Source: CAYXVB01 sp964467785 (lineage in GTDB: Bacteria > Bdellovibrionota > UBA1018). From it: a DNA stretch of 15,455 nucleotides. Location of the stretch: positions 1 through 15,455 of the forward strand of contig CAYXVB010000081.1 of NCBI GenBank assembly GCA_964467785.1, written 5' to 3'. Made by a program: the position numbers and the translations under genes. Position 1 is the stretch's first letter; every line of letters starts with the position of its first letter. A model generated the notes under the pieces. That model ran no database searches and was not told where the DNA came from. It worked only from the letters and a program-made list of their open reading frames with translations. Shown in pieces: positions 1-9,272 of this stretch.

Positions 1-1
1 T

Positions 2-1330
2 GAATCGCGCCACGTTGGCCGCCGATCTTCAAACCGTGCCTGCCGGGAGCTGGGTATCTCCACGGTCGCGGTGTACTCCACCGCGGACGAGCACTCGTTG
101 CACGTCAAGCTCGCGGACGAAGCGGTCTGCATCGGTCCTCCGCAGTCCAAATTGAGCTATCTCAATATCGCCAGTCTTTTGAGCGCGGCCGACATCACGG
201 GTGCGGACGCGATCCATCCGGGTTACGGCTTTCTTTCGGAAAACGCGGAGTTTGCCCGTCTTTGTGGCGAGTGCAAGATCACGTTCATCGGTCCGTCTCC
301 AGCGAACATCGAGGCGATGGGCGAGAAGACTCGTGCTCGCGCGATCGCGCGTGAAGCGGGCGTCCCGATGCTTCCCGGCACGGTGTCCGCGGTTCCGAAC
401 GCTCAGGCCGCACTCGAGGAGGCCGAGAAGATCGGCTATCCGGTGATTCTCAAGGCCGCGGCGGGCGGCGGTGGGCGCGGCATTCACGTGGTTCGCGATT
501 CCCAGCAGCTCAAGAACTCCTTTGAACGCGCGGCTTCCGAAGCGCAGGCCGCTTTCGGCAACCCGGCGATGTATGTCGAGAAGTTTTGTGAGCATCCCCG
601 CCACGTCGAGATCCAGGTTCTCTGCGACAAGTATGGCAACCGCATCTTCCTTGGCGAGCGCGATTGCACCGTGCAGCGCCGCCATCAGAAGCTGATCGAG
701 GAAAGCCCAAGTCCGATCCTCGATTCCGTCCTTCGTAAGAAGATGGGTGAGGCCGCGCTGCGGCTCTGCAATGCCGTTAATTACGAGAACGTGGGCACCG
801 TGGAGTTCTTGGTCGACCGCAACACCAAGGAATTCTACTTCATGGAGATGAATACTCGTATTCAGGTCGAGCATCCAGTGACTGAAATGGTCACAGGCAT
901 CGATCTGATCAAGGAGCAGATCCGCTCCGCGGCCGGCAAAAAGCTGACGATCAAGCAGGAAGACGTGCAGATCCGCTCGCATGCCGTCGAAGTCCGCGTC
1001 AACGCCGAGGATCCGGTCGACTTCCGTCCGTCCCCTGGCACGATCACCGCGCTCCATACTCCGGGTGGTTATGGAGTTCGTGTGGATTCGTTCGTTTACG
1101 ATCAGTACAAGGTCGTGCCGTTCTACGATTCCATGCTCGGTAAGTTGATCGTTCATGCGCCGAACCGCCTCGACGCCATCGCGAAGATGCGTCAGGCGCT
1201 TGACGAGTTCATCGTCGAGGGGATCAAGACCAACATTCCGTTCCATAAGAAGATCTTCAATCACCAGAAGTTCATCGACTCGGATTACGACACTCATTTT
1301 TTGGAAGAGTTCATTCCCAAAAACGAGTAA
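2..1330 (+). CDS. accC: Biotin carboxylase subunit of acetyl-CoA carboxylase, 5' partial
   Basis: ATP-dependent carboxylation of biotin on the carrier protein AccB, first half-reaction of acetyl-CoA carboxylase; cytoplasmic, starts fatty acid synthesis. Seen: HPGYGFLSENAEF (from base 215), the glycine-rich ATP loop AGGGGRG (461-481), ERDCTVQRRHQK (from 656), the catalytic EMNTRIQVEHP block (845-877), and the C-terminal FRPSPGTI segment. The frame is open to the left edge and matches the family from RACREL (base 35) to the TAA stop. Upstream of base 35 this frame does not look like AccC; the expected NRGE-type start of the family appears in another frame (NRATLAA from base 3), so a frame error lies near bases 30-35. 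About 18 N-terminal residues are missing or garbled. A GTG at 71 is in frame but lies inside the conserved domain and is not a believable start. It probably begins the operon segment that continues into the TPR gene 12 bp downstream. Family assignment is secure; a pyruvate or propionyl-CoA carboxylase subunit is less likely at this length. Confidence 0.95.
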   Translation, partial: ESRHVGRRSSNRACRELGISTVAVYSTADEHSLHVKLADEAVCIGPPQSKLSYLNIASLLSAADITGADAIHPGYGFLSENAEFARLCGECKITFIGPSPANIEAMGEKTRARAIAREAGVPMLPGTVSAVPNAQAALEEAEKIGYPVILKAAAGGGGRGIHVVRDSQQLKNSFERAASEAQAAFGNPAMYVEKFCEHPRHVEIQVLCDKYGNRIFLGERDCTVQRRHQKLIEESPSPILDSVLRKKMGEAALRLCNAVNYENVGTVEFLVDRNTKEFYFMEMNTRIQVEHPVTEMVTGIDLIKEQIRSAAGKKLTIKQEDVQIRSHAVEVRVNAEDPVDFRPSPGTITALHTPGGYGVRVDSFVYDQYKVVPFYDSMLGKLIVHAPNRLDAIAKMRQALDEFIVEGIKTNIPFHKKIFNHQKFIDSDYDTHFLEEFIPKNE

Positions 1331-1342
1331 AATTAGTGAGTT

Positions 1343-2335
1343 GTGGTAAACGACTCACGCAAGGACCCGGACCTTGAAGGCACATCAGTCGATCTAGGCG
1401 ACGACCTCCTCGAAAAAACGGCGGTGTGGACGAGGCAGCTGCGTCCAGAACTCGAGTCGCGCGCGTCAGGTGGCTTGTCAGAGAGCACGTCCGATCCGGC
1501 TGTTCCGAAGCGGCCTTCAGAAGACGCGCGCCAAAAGCAGGACAAAGATCCCAACAAAGATCCTCATGACCAGCTTCATTCAGCGCGGATCCTTATCAAC
1601 GAAGGTCTCTACGAAGAGGCCAAAAAGGTGCTTCGGCAGGTGAGAGTCCGCCATCCCGAGGAGTTGCGCGCGCGCGATATGCTCGAGGAAATCCATGCGG
1701 TCGAGCTCAAGCAGATCTTTGGTGAAGATCACGCACCCCGCGCACGCAGGCGAGATGCCGTCGCTGAGATCGATCCTGATGAAGTCCTGGCCGGCCTCGA
1801 TCGCGATCTGCAGCTCCGCCTTGAGGAGGACAATCGGCCGCTTTCACCGCTCTTTGATGACGAGAAATTCATCCGGGAATACGCGGATCGGCTGGACCGC
1901 GAGCTCGTAGGACTAGGCGCGCGGGACCGGATCGATCTTGGAATTGCCTTTCTGGAGATGAATCTCTTCGAAGTCGCGATTCGGCAGTTCCAGGCTGCCC
2001 ATCGCGCGTTTCTCCAGGATCCCGCCGGGCACGCGCGCGACCTGCTGGTGTGCGCGGGCTTGATCGCTCACGCCACGATCGCAGCCGGTCGGGCGTTCGA
2101 GGCGACCATGCAGATTCAGTCCGTTCTCCGGGACTCCGACGTGTCGCTCGAGGACAAGCTCGACTTCATTTATCTGATGGGCCGCGCTTACGAGCAGCTC
2201 GCAAAGCCGGAGGTCGCCGCGCAGTGGTACGTGGAGGTTCGAAAGATCGATCCCCATTATCGGGACGCCGCCCGCCGGCTCAAGTCAGTCGAGGAGGCCG
2301 CCTCACGAAGCGGAGGCGGGGCGGGGCCCGGATGA
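1343..2335 (+). CDS. TPR-like repeat protein, cytoplasmic, function unknown
   Basis: A 330-aa protein without signal peptide or membrane segment. The first ~70 residues are polar, charged and probably disordered. Helical repeats resembling tetratricopeptide motifs follow: about residues 77-115 (ARILINEGLYEEAKKVL), 199-226 (LGIAFLEMNLFEVAIRQF), 234-262 (GRAFEATMQIQ) and 274-313 (LMGRAYEQLAKPEVAAQWY). The linker between the first and second repeats is acidic and charged. TPR proteins are protein-protein adaptors; the partner cannot be told from sequence. It starts with GTG 12 bp after accC and ends 16 bp before tamB, so it is almost certainly cotranscribed with both. The ribosome binding site is weak (GTGAG just before the start), suggesting translational coupling to accC. 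It could serve the envelope machine encoded downstream, but only position suggests this. Confidence 0.85.
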   Translation: MVNDSRKDPDLEGTSVDLGDDLLEKTAVWTRQLRPELESRASGGLSESTSDPAVPKRPSEDARQKQDKDPNKDPHDQLHSARILINEGLYEEAKKVLRQVRVRHPEELRARDMLEEIHAVELKQIFGEDHAPRARRRDAVAEIDPDEVLAGLDRDLQLRLEEDNRPLSPLFDDEKFIREYADRLDRELVGLGARDRIDLGIAFLEMNLFEVAIRQFQAAHRAFLQDPAGHARDLLVCAGLIAHATIAAGRAFEATMQIQSVLRDSDVSLEDKLDFIYLMGRAYEQLAKPEVAAQWYVEVRKIDPHYRDAARRLKSVEEAASRSGGGAGPG

Positions 2336-2351
2336 GAGCGACAAAGGCCGC

Positions 2352-5300
2352 GTGAGCAAGCTCAGAAATCCCTTCTTCATCTTCATGGCCGTCGTGAGCT
2401 GCCTGGTGGCGGCCCTGGTCTACTACATCCAGACGCCCCATTTCGCCCGACTCGCCAAGCAAGTCGTCTCGAGATATGTGCCGGCGGACATGGGAATCAA
2501 CGCGGATTTCTCGGAGTTCGCGATCAAACTGTTTCCTCCCGGTCTGTCGCTTCGCAATCCAAGCGTCGCGCTCAGCGACAACAACATCCTTAAGCTGCCG
2601 GCGGGATCCTCGGTCCGCGCGCAGCGGATCGATCTGAACTTCCAGCCCTTTCAGATGCTTTCCGGCGACATTCGGGTGCACGAGGTGGTGATCTCCGGCG
2701 GAGATCTCAACCTGATCCTGCCTGCAGGTCAGCCCGTGAAGGCCAAGGCTTCCGGCTCGCGCAAGCTGCTCCCCGGCCTTCACTGGGATGAGCTCTTCCA
2801 GGTGCGCGCGGAGGCGGTGGCCATCGAGAACACCCACGTGCGACTGGTCCTCAAGACGGGCGAGAGCATCGAGTTTCAGGCGGCCGCGCTCCGGTTGGGG
2901 CAGTGGACAGGCAAAGGCGGGCTCGGCTACGAAGTGCTTGTCGACGTGGGACGGCTCGAGGGCTCGGTTTTCAAGGGCATCCCGGCATTGAGCAAGGTGG
3001 AGTCCGTGCGCGCGAGCGCGCAGGTCAACGCCGCTGGCGCCACCTTGAACGAGCTCGTGGTCAAAGCGGAGGGGTTGGACGCCGAAGCCAAAGTCACGCT
3101 CAAGGGCGACATCCTCAACACGCGGAACCTGGCACTGGACGGCACGGCCCGCGCGCGCGGAGAATTGGCGCGCGTGATCGCCGCGCTCGCTCCGGGCCTC
3201 AAGGAGCCGATCGCGGGCGTGGCGACTTTCAACGGTGGGATCCAGGGTGTCGTCGACACGGCCAATCTGGCCCGCACTGTCGAGACGCTCAAGGCAACCG
3301 GAAGGTTCGGCCTCGAGGAAGCGCGCTTTGGCCGCTGGGAAGTGGATCGCGCGGACCTCCAAGGCGCCTGGACTTCCGACCAGGACGGCGGCGAGCTGAC
3401 CATCGAGAAGGGCGTGCTGCAATCGCCCGAGCGTCGGCGCGTGGGCGGCCAGCAGTCCGCGGGCGGTGGCAAGGTCACGCTGGGCTCCTTCAAGCTCCGG
3501 CCCGGGCGCGCGGGCAAGGAGCCGATGACGATTCCAATCGAGCTTGAGCGAGCGCATATCCACTGGCTCGCGGCTGTCGCGCTCAAAGACGTCTATGGCC
3601 TGGATTTCCGCGTGACCGGTCCGCTTCTTCTCACTTACACGCCGGCGACTGGACGCGCGCCGTGGGCGCTGCTTTCCAAGGTCGACCTCAAGGTCCTCGA
3701 TTTCCAGCTCGATAACCAGCGTCTCGGTAAGACCAAGCCTCTGCACAAGGTGCTCGACCTCAAGAGCCCGATCGAACTACAGGGCAATATCCGCATCGAT
3801 CCCGTCGGGGTCCACCCAGAAGGCGTGACCGTCGCGCTTCCCCGCACTCGGCTCGCGCTTGGCGGCAAGATCGATTTCAAGACCGGATACGACCTCAAGG
3901 CCCAGGGCGCGGTGAACTTCGAGGATATCGGCCAGATCGCGGAAAACGATATCCGTGGCGTCGGATCGCTCGCCGTTCATGTTCATGGCCCGGCGGCCCG
4001 CGTGTTCGTCGATTTCGATACCGAGCTCGACCAGGCCTCGTATCTCAAAATGGATTTTGGCCGGTTCAAGGGGCGGGTGACCTGGGACGACGATCCGCAG
4101 GATTTGCTGCTGACGGGACTTCAGATCCAGCAGGGCCGGACCCGTTATACCGCCGAAGGAAAGCTTGAGCTCGGCGAGCGCGAAAGCGTCGGCATCAGCA
4201 TCCGCGTGCCCGAAGGCAACATGGCGGATCTCATCCGCACCTTTGACCAGCAGACGCGGGATCTCTGGTGGTTCCCCCGCTCGCTCAACGGCCCGGTCGG
4301 CGGCGACGTCACCGTGAGTGGCGGGCTGAACATGAAGAAGCTCATCGTCTCGGCGCGCATGACGGGCTCCAATTGGGAGTACCTCGGCGAAAAGCTGGAT
4401 CGAGTCAGCCTCGTCGGCGGGTATGACCAGGGCCGCTATCATATCTCTGATTTCAAGGCGACCAAGCACAAGGGGCGCATCAACGCACGGATCGCGGCTG
4501 ACACGGAGGATTCCGCCGCGGGAGAGCAGCGATTTGACTGGGAGTTTCACACCGAACAGATGTCGATCAACGACTTCGACTGGGTGGCGCAACTCGATGT
4601 CCCGATCCGCGGCAAGATCAGCATCGACAGCGTCGGCAGCGGCAAGCCGGGATCGATCCGCTCCGGTTCGCAGATCCTCGTCACCGACATGTCGGTCCGG
4701 GGCCAGGGCATGGCGCCCAGTCAGATCACCGTACGTAGCGCGGAGGGAAGTCTTCTGGTCAGCGCCTCGCTCGAAGGCGGCGCGGGCACTTTCGAATTTT
4801 CCCAGGATGCGAAGACCGGCAGCACCGGTTACCTACGCGGAGTGGCACGGCGCTTTGACTTCGCGCCCGCTCTGATGCTGCTCAATTCCCGGAGCATCAC
4901 CGATCCGGGCCTTGCCGGAACGGTCTCCGGAGAGGTGAATCTTTCGTTCCGCGGCTCCGACTGGGACCGCGCCTCGGGCGACCTCGGCTTCACCGAATAC
5001 CGGCTCGCCAAGACGGGCTCCGAGTTCAAGCTCGCGCGACCGGTCTCGATCCGCATGAATGACGGCACGTTCGATCTCACGGGCCTGACGCTCAAGGGCA
5101 AGGGGAGCGAGGCTTCCTTCGATTTGCGCTCGCGCGAAGGGAACATTCGCGGCAGCGTCACCGGAGACGTCGATCTATCTCTGGTCGAGTTCGTCACTTC
5201 GTCGGTGTCGCAGGCTTCCGGAAAGGTCGGGCTCGATTTCGCGCTTACGGGCGCTCTCAAGGCGCCCGTCTTCGCCGGTCGCGCCGAAGTGGCTGGAGGC

Positions 5301-6500
5301 ACGTTCCTCGTCCCTTCGGTCGAGTCCCCGTTCGAGAACGTCACCGGGCAGTTCAGCCTCGAGCAGAACGTCCTGAGCGTGCAGAAGCTGGAGGCCGATC
5401 TCGCGGGCGGCCACGCCAATGCCAGCGGCAAGATCACGCTTTTCGCGGACCGATTCCCGATGATCGATCTCAAAGGGTTCGTCGGAGGAAGCAAAATCAA
5501 GGTCTTCCCCTTTCAGTACGCCAAGGTGCGCGGAACGATCGCCGTAAGCGGCGACCGGATCCCTTACCTGATCAGCGGCAGCACCGTTGTGGAATCCGCG
5601 CTGTCGCGCGAGAAAGTCATGCAAAAGCGCAGCGGCGATTCGCTCAAGGCGGCGCGCTATACCCCGCCGCCGACCCTTGCCCGCGCCAGCGACTATCCCA
5701 AGTTCAAGCTCGACATCGATGTCCGCGCCGACGGCAACGTGGTGATCCAGAACGACTTGTTCGACGCTGTCGCCAAGGGACATCTCAAGGTGGTCAACAC
5801 GCTGGATACGCCGCGCATCCTGGGTAATGCGGAGCTGATCCAGGGCAAGATGATCTTCAAGGACCGCGTGTTCCAGATTCAGTCAGCCGCGGCCGAGTTC
5901 GACAATCCGACCGTGATCAATCCCCGATTCACACTCACCGCGAACACCGATGTCAGCGGGATCAAGGTCCAGCTCTATGCGTCCGGAAATATCGAGCGCT
6001 GGAAGGCGGAGCTGAGCTCCAATCCCGTAATGCCCGAATCGGAGATCATCTCGCTGCTCGCCCTTGGGATGAGCGCGAGCGACACTCGCAGGCTTTCCGC
6101 CTCCGATCGCACCGTTTTCGAGCAAGGCGAAGCGGCTTCGCTGCTCCTGCATTCCCTCGACTTCAACCGCGAGGTCGAAGAGAAAACGGGCGTCCAGATC
6201 CAGCTCGACGAAACGGTCAATCAGCTTCAAGGGAGCAGTATCTTCCGTCCGCAATCGACGGCCGAATCCGCGGCCGCGCCGAAGATCGTGATCCGCAAAA
6301 AAATCGCCGACAAAGTCGATCTTTCCTATGGCAGCACCGTTGGCGTCGGCGCCGCGAACCAGCGCGAGGTCAACGCGGAAGTCAAGGTCACTCCGAATCT
6401 TTCGGTGGTCGGTGTGTGGGATGACTTCGAAACCCTCGACACCAAGGACAAGCAAACTTCCTACGGGCTCGACGTCAAGCTCCAGAAGAGGTTCAAGTAA
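2352..6500 (+). CDS. tamB: TamB-family inner-membrane-anchored periplasmic protein (DUF490)
   Basis: A 1382-aa protein with one N-terminal membrane anchor (about residues 6-26) followed by an AsmA-like start (GINADFSEF.IKLFPPGLSLRNP) and a long run of beta-strand repeats. Such proteins form a hydrophobic groove bridging the periplasm, implicated in outer-membrane protein insertion (with TamA) and in phospholipid transport. The C-terminal third has the family signature: FKLDIDV followed by GNVVIQNDLFDAVAKG (about residues 1118-1145), GNAELIQGKMIFKDRVF, then SNPVMPESEIISLLALGMS (about 1222-1240) and a closing amphipathic beta segment ending LQKRFK. Length is close to E. coli TamB (about 1250). 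The GTG start has an AAAGG motif about five bases upstream and lies 16 bp after the TPR gene. The stop codon abuts the start of the Omp85 gene, supporting a TamA/TamB-like pair. Other AsmA-clan members such as YhdP or YdbH are less likely because the TamB C-terminal domain is present. Confidence 0.9.
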   Translation: MSKLRNPFFIFMAVVSCLVAALVYYIQTPHFARLAKQVVSRYVPADMGINADFSEFAIKLFPPGLSLRNPSVALSDNNILKLPAGSSVRAQRIDLNFQPFQMLSGDIRVHEVVISGGDLNLILPAGQPVKAKASGSRKLLPGLHWDELFQVRAEAVAIENTHVRLVLKTGESIEFQAAALRLGQWTGKGGLGYEVLVDVGRLEGSVFKGIPALSKVESVRASAQVNAAGATLNELVVKAEGLDAEAKVTLKGDILNTRNLALDGTARARGELARVIAALAPGLKEPIAGVATFNGGIQGVVDTANLARTVETLKATGRFGLEEARFGRWEVDRADLQGAWTSDQDGGELTIEKGVLQSPERRRVGGQQSAGGGKVTLGSFKLRPGRAGKEPMTIPIELERAHIHWLAAVALKDVYGLDFRVTGPLLLTYTPATGRAPWALLSKVDLKVLDFQLDNQRLGKTKPLHKVLDLKSPIELQGNIRIDPVGVHPEGVTVALPRTRLALGGKIDFKTGYDLKAQGAVNFEDIGQIAENDIRGVGSLAVHVHGPAARVFVDFDTELDQASYLKMDFGRFKGRVTWDDDPQDLLLTGLQIQQGRTRYTAEGKLELGERESVGISIRVPEGNMADLIRTFDQQTRDLWWFPRSLNGPVGGDVTVSGGLNMKKLIVSARMTGSNWEYLGEKLDRVSLVGGYDQGRYHISDFKATKHKGRINARIAADTEDSAAGEQRFDWEFHTEQMSINDFDWVAQLDVPIRGKISIDSVGSGKPGSIRSGSQILVTDMSVRGQGMAPSQITVRSAEGSLLVSASLEGGAGTFEFSQDAKTGSTGYLRGVARRFDFAPALMLLNSRSITDPGLAGTVSGEVNLSFRGSDWDRASGDLGFTEYRLAKTGSEFKLARPVSIRMNDGTFDLTGLTLKGKGSEASFDLRSREGNIRGSVTGDVDLSLVEFVTSSVSQASGKVGLDFALTGALKAPVFAGRAEVAGGTFLVPSVESPFENVTGQFSLEQNVLSVQKLEADLAGGHANASGKITLFADRFPMIDLKGFVGGSKIKVFPFQYAKVRGTIAVSGDRIPYLISGSTVVESALSREKVMQKRSGDSLKAARYTPPPTLARASDYPKFKLDIDVRADGNVVIQNDLFDAVAKGHLKVVNTLDTPRILGNAELIQGKMIFKDRVFQIQSAAAEFDNPTVINPRFTLTANTDVSGIKVQLYASGNIERWKAELSSNPVMPESEIISLLALGMSASDTRRLSASDRTVFEQGEAASLLLHSLDFNREVEEKTGVQIQLDETVNQLQGSSIFRPQSTAESAAAPKIVIRKKIADKVDLSYGSTVGVGAANQREVNAEVKVTPNLSVVGVWDDFETLDTKDKQTSYGLDVKLQKRFK

Positions 6501-9227
6501 GTGGCCGGGTGGCGGGGAAGTGGCCCAGACCGGTTCAGGCACGCGGCGATGGTCGCCCTTATTGCGGTGTCCGCCGCGGGTGCGCGGGAGGTCCGGGGCG
6601 CGCAGGCCGTGGTCCCTGAGATTGACCGCATCGAGATCGAAGGAGTCGTGGCTCTCCAGGCCGAGACGGTCCGCGCCGCGATCGAGCTCAGCCCCGGCGA
6701 GACCGTAGATCCGGAGCGCGTCGAGCGCGCCCGCCGCAATCTCCGCGACATTTATCGCAACCATGGTTACGAGAGCGTCGAGGTGAAGGCGGTCGCCGGT
6801 CGCCAGCGTGGCGCCGATAACCGACTCGAAACGGTGCTCACCTTCAGAGTGCGCGAAGGGCGCCCCACGCGCATCGGGGCTTTTGCCATCGAAGTCCAGG
6901 GAACTCCGTCGCACGAGGCTTCGCAGCGTTTTGCCCGGGTCATTGATTCCGTGTTGTCCCGCGGCGGCATCCAGATCGGCGATCTTCTCGATTCTGAAAA
7001 GATCGCCTCCGTGCGCCGCTCACTTGTCGAAGCCTTTGCCGCGCAAAACCATCTTAATGTCCGCATGGGGGATCCCCTCGTGCGGGACACGTTGCCACCG
7101 GCCGGGCAGGAAGACGTCAAAGGCATCCGCTGGGTCACGGTGACGGTTCAGGTCTGGCCGGGCGACCGGATCGATTTTGGCTTCCGCGACAATGTCGTCC
7201 TCACGCTGAGCCGACTCGACCAGCTCGTCGAGGAGCAGCGCGCGTTGGGATTTGGCAAGGATCCGATCGCCGCGGTTCGCGGCCGCATCGAGGACGAGTA
7301 TCGCGCGCTCGGCTACGCGCAGGTGTCCACTCTCGCGGTGACGACGGAGAACGCTCGCACTGGAAATCGCCACGTGAGCATCCGCATCAACGAGGGCGCG
7401 CGGGTCCGCATTGACCGTGTCGACTTCGACGGCAACGTTAATTTCAAGGACGAGGAACTGCGGGAACAATTTTTCTCCCGGGCCTCAGCCAGCGTACAGC
7501 AGGGCTATTTCGTCGAAAAAGACGCCCAAAAAGCCGCGGAGCTCATGATCGAGTGGATGAAGTCCAAGGGCTATCTCTCGGCCAAGCTCCTGACCTTGAA
7601 TGCGGTGGTTCTCCCGCAGAAGAGGGCGGGGGACTCCTCGCGTTCCGTGCGCTTGGTGATCTACCTTTACGAATGGGATCAAACGATAGTGCGCTCAGTC
7701 CAGATCGCGGGCGCGCGCGCCATCCCGCCATCGGAGATCGAGCGCATCCTGGGCATCAGCGAAGGGCAGCCACTCAATCTATTCCGCTTCAGCGAAGGGA
7801 TCGAGGAGGTCAAAGCTCGCTTCCGCGCCTTGGGCTATCTCAATGCCCGGCTCCTCAACGAGAATACAGACAAGGTCGTCGTCTACACCGCGCAGAACCG
7901 TAATGCGGACATTACGTTGGAATTCGACGAGGGGCCGCAGTTCCGGTGCGGCAAGATCACGATCGACGGTATGACCTTCACCAAGGATTACGTCGTCCGG
8001 CGCGAGCTCAGTTTCAATACCGGAGATATACTGGAAGAGGGCCGGATCACGGCGAGCCAGGCCGCCCTTCGCCGCTTAGGCATCTTTTCCTCCGCCCAGG
8101 TTCGTCTTGTCGATGATCCGGAGCGCCCCGGCGTCAAGGACGTGAATATCCTGATCCAGGAGGGCACTCCGGGCCTGATGGCGGGTGGAATTGGTTATCG
8201 AAACGATCTCGGGGCGCGCGTCTTCGGCGGCATCGGTTACACCAATCTCTTCGGGCAGGCCCATACGCTCGCGTTCGATGCCAACGTTAACCGGCGCCTG
8301 GACGAATCCTTCTGCATAAAGCCCAGCATCAACAGTTCCACCTGCTTCGTCGAGTATCAGGCGCAGGTCTCCTATGTCTGGCCCTGGTTTCTGCCCGGCA
8401 ACACGACCCTGCGCCCCGCGATCACATCGAGCACCCGGATCTACAAACTTTTCGACGCTCAGGCGTTGAGCGTCGCCACGTCGCTCGAGAAAAAGCTGCT
8501 CCCCAGTCTGGTGGGAGTACTCACCGCGAGCTTCGAGCGCGTTCGACAGTTCAACGCGCTTGAGGACTCGGACAATCGCATCCTCAACATCGGCTCTGTG
8601 ACGCCGTCGCTGCGCTTGGACCTGCGCGACAACCCGCTCGCGCCGACGAACGGTTTTTTCGCTTCCGGCAGCCTTGAGATCGCCACGCCCTGGCTTGGCT
8701 CAAACGGCGACGGCTTCCCTCTCGGGTACACGCGCTTCCAGATGCGCGCCGATCAGTTCGTCCCGCTGGGGCGCGGAATCACCTGGTACCTGAGCTTCCG
8801 CACCGGGATCGCCAGAAGCACTGAGCCTTATGTGATCAATCCGTCTACCGGCAAGCCGGACCCCAAGAGTGGATCGATCCCGTTGATCAAGCAGTTTACC
8901 CTGGGGGGCGCGGGCAGTTTGCGTGGCTTCAAGGATCAGGACCTCAACGACCAGGCGACCGCGATTTTCGGCACGCAGACCTTCGTCAATTACCGTACCC
9001 AGCTCGACTTGCCTTTCGTGGGTTCGCTGCGATTCGGGCCGTTCCTCGACGTGGCCAATCTCCTGCTCGACAACTACTCATTTACCCAGGGATTGCGCGC
9101 TGGCGCGGGCTTCGGATTTCATTACCAGACTCCGGTCGGGCCAGTGAATTTCGACTACGGGTTCAAGCTGGATCCGCATCCAGGGGAGAGCGCCTCGGAG
9201 CTCTACTTCTCCATTGGTGTTCTTTAG
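6501..9227 (+). CDS. Omp85 (BamA/TamA family) outer-membrane protein with about six POTRA domains
   Basis: A 908-aa outer-membrane barrel of the family that inserts or translocates proteins. A signal peptide occupies residues 1 to about 34 (hydrophobic AAMVALIAVSAAGA, cleavage near VRGA). I count six POTRA modules at about residues 40-120, 121-220, 222-299, 300-392, 393-478 and 479-555, several with a recognisable GY/LG turn such as YRNHGYES, YRALGYAQ, MKSKGYLSA and FRALGYLNA. The barrel spans about 556-908 and contains the loop-6 motif LRGF (Arg about 808). Cys 605 and Cys 615 lie in one probable extracellular loop and may form a disulfide. It ends FSIGVL. GTG starts directly after the tamB stop, with GAAGAGG (6485-6491) as ribosome binding site inside tamB, so the two are translationally coupled. 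E. coli TamA has three POTRAs and BamA five, so domain count alone does not decide; the tamB neighbour favours a TamA-like role. Confidence 0.92.
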   Translation: MAGWRGSGPDRFRHAAMVALIAVSAAGAREVRGAQAVVPEIDRIEIEGVVALQAETVRAAIELSPGETVDPERVERARRNLRDIYRNHGYESVEVKAVAGRQRGADNRLETVLTFRVREGRPTRIGAFAIEVQGTPSHEASQRFARVIDSVLSRGGIQIGDLLDSEKIASVRRSLVEAFAAQNHLNVRMGDPLVRDTLPPAGQEDVKGIRWVTVTVQVWPGDRIDFGFRDNVVLTLSRLDQLVEEQRALGFGKDPIAAVRGRIEDEYRALGYAQVSTLAVTTENARTGNRHVSIRINEGARVRIDRVDFDGNVNFKDEELREQFFSRASASVQQGYFVEKDAQKAAELMIEWMKSKGYLSAKLLTLNAVVLPQKRAGDSSRSVRLVIYLYEWDQTIVRSVQIAGARAIPPSEIERILGISEGQPLNLFRFSEGIEEVKARFRALGYLNARLLNENTDKVVVYTAQNRNADITLEFDEGPQFRCGKITIDGMTFTKDYVVRRELSFNTGDILEEGRITASQAALRRLGIFSSAQVRLVDDPERPGVKDVNILIQEGTPGLMAGGIGYRNDLGARVFGGIGYTNLFGQAHTLAFDANVNRRLDESFCIKPSINSSTCFVEYQAQVSYVWPWFLPGNTTLRPAITSSTRIYKLFDAQALSVATSLEKKLLPSLVGVLTASFERVRQFNALEDSDNRILNIGSVTPSLRLDLRDNPLAPTNGFFASGSLEIATPWLGSNGDGFPLGYTRFQMRADQFVPLGRGITWYLSFRTGIARSTEPYVINPSTGKPDPKSGSIPLIKQFTLGGAGSLRGFKDQDLNDQATAIFGTQTFVNYRTQLDLPFVGSLRFGPFLDVANLLLDNYSFTQGLRAGAGFGFHYQTPVGPVNFDYGFKLDPHPGESASELYFSIGVL

Positions 9228-9272
9228 TCAGGTTTTTTCAATTTCATCCGCTAGCGCGATGCGTTGCTTATG

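Noticed and set aside
29..1297. Long minus-strand open frame opposite accC
   Set aside because: It mirrors a strongly conserved gene in GC-rich DNA, and its product resembles no family; antisense shadow.
2280..3746. 488-codon minus-strand open frame opposite tamB
   Set aside because: It is open because of codon bias on the coding strand; the product is low in structure, rich in Arg/His/Leu, and crosses the TPR-tamB junction. The plus-strand TamB reading is clear.
5883..6914. Minus-strand open frame across the tamB-Omp85 junction
   Set aside because: It overlaps two well-supported genes and has shadow-like composition.
9187..9204. AGAGC/GCTCT hairpin near the end of the Omp85 gene as a terminator
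   Set aside because: The stem is five bases, inside the coding region, and the T6 tract is almost 30 bases further on; not a functional terminator shape.
9216..9224. Non-aromatic last residue of the Omp85 barrel (GVL) as a defective beta-signal
   Set aside because: The final strand LYFSIGVL has the normal alternating pattern, and Omp85 proteins do not all end in an aromatic residue; not convincing as an anomaly.
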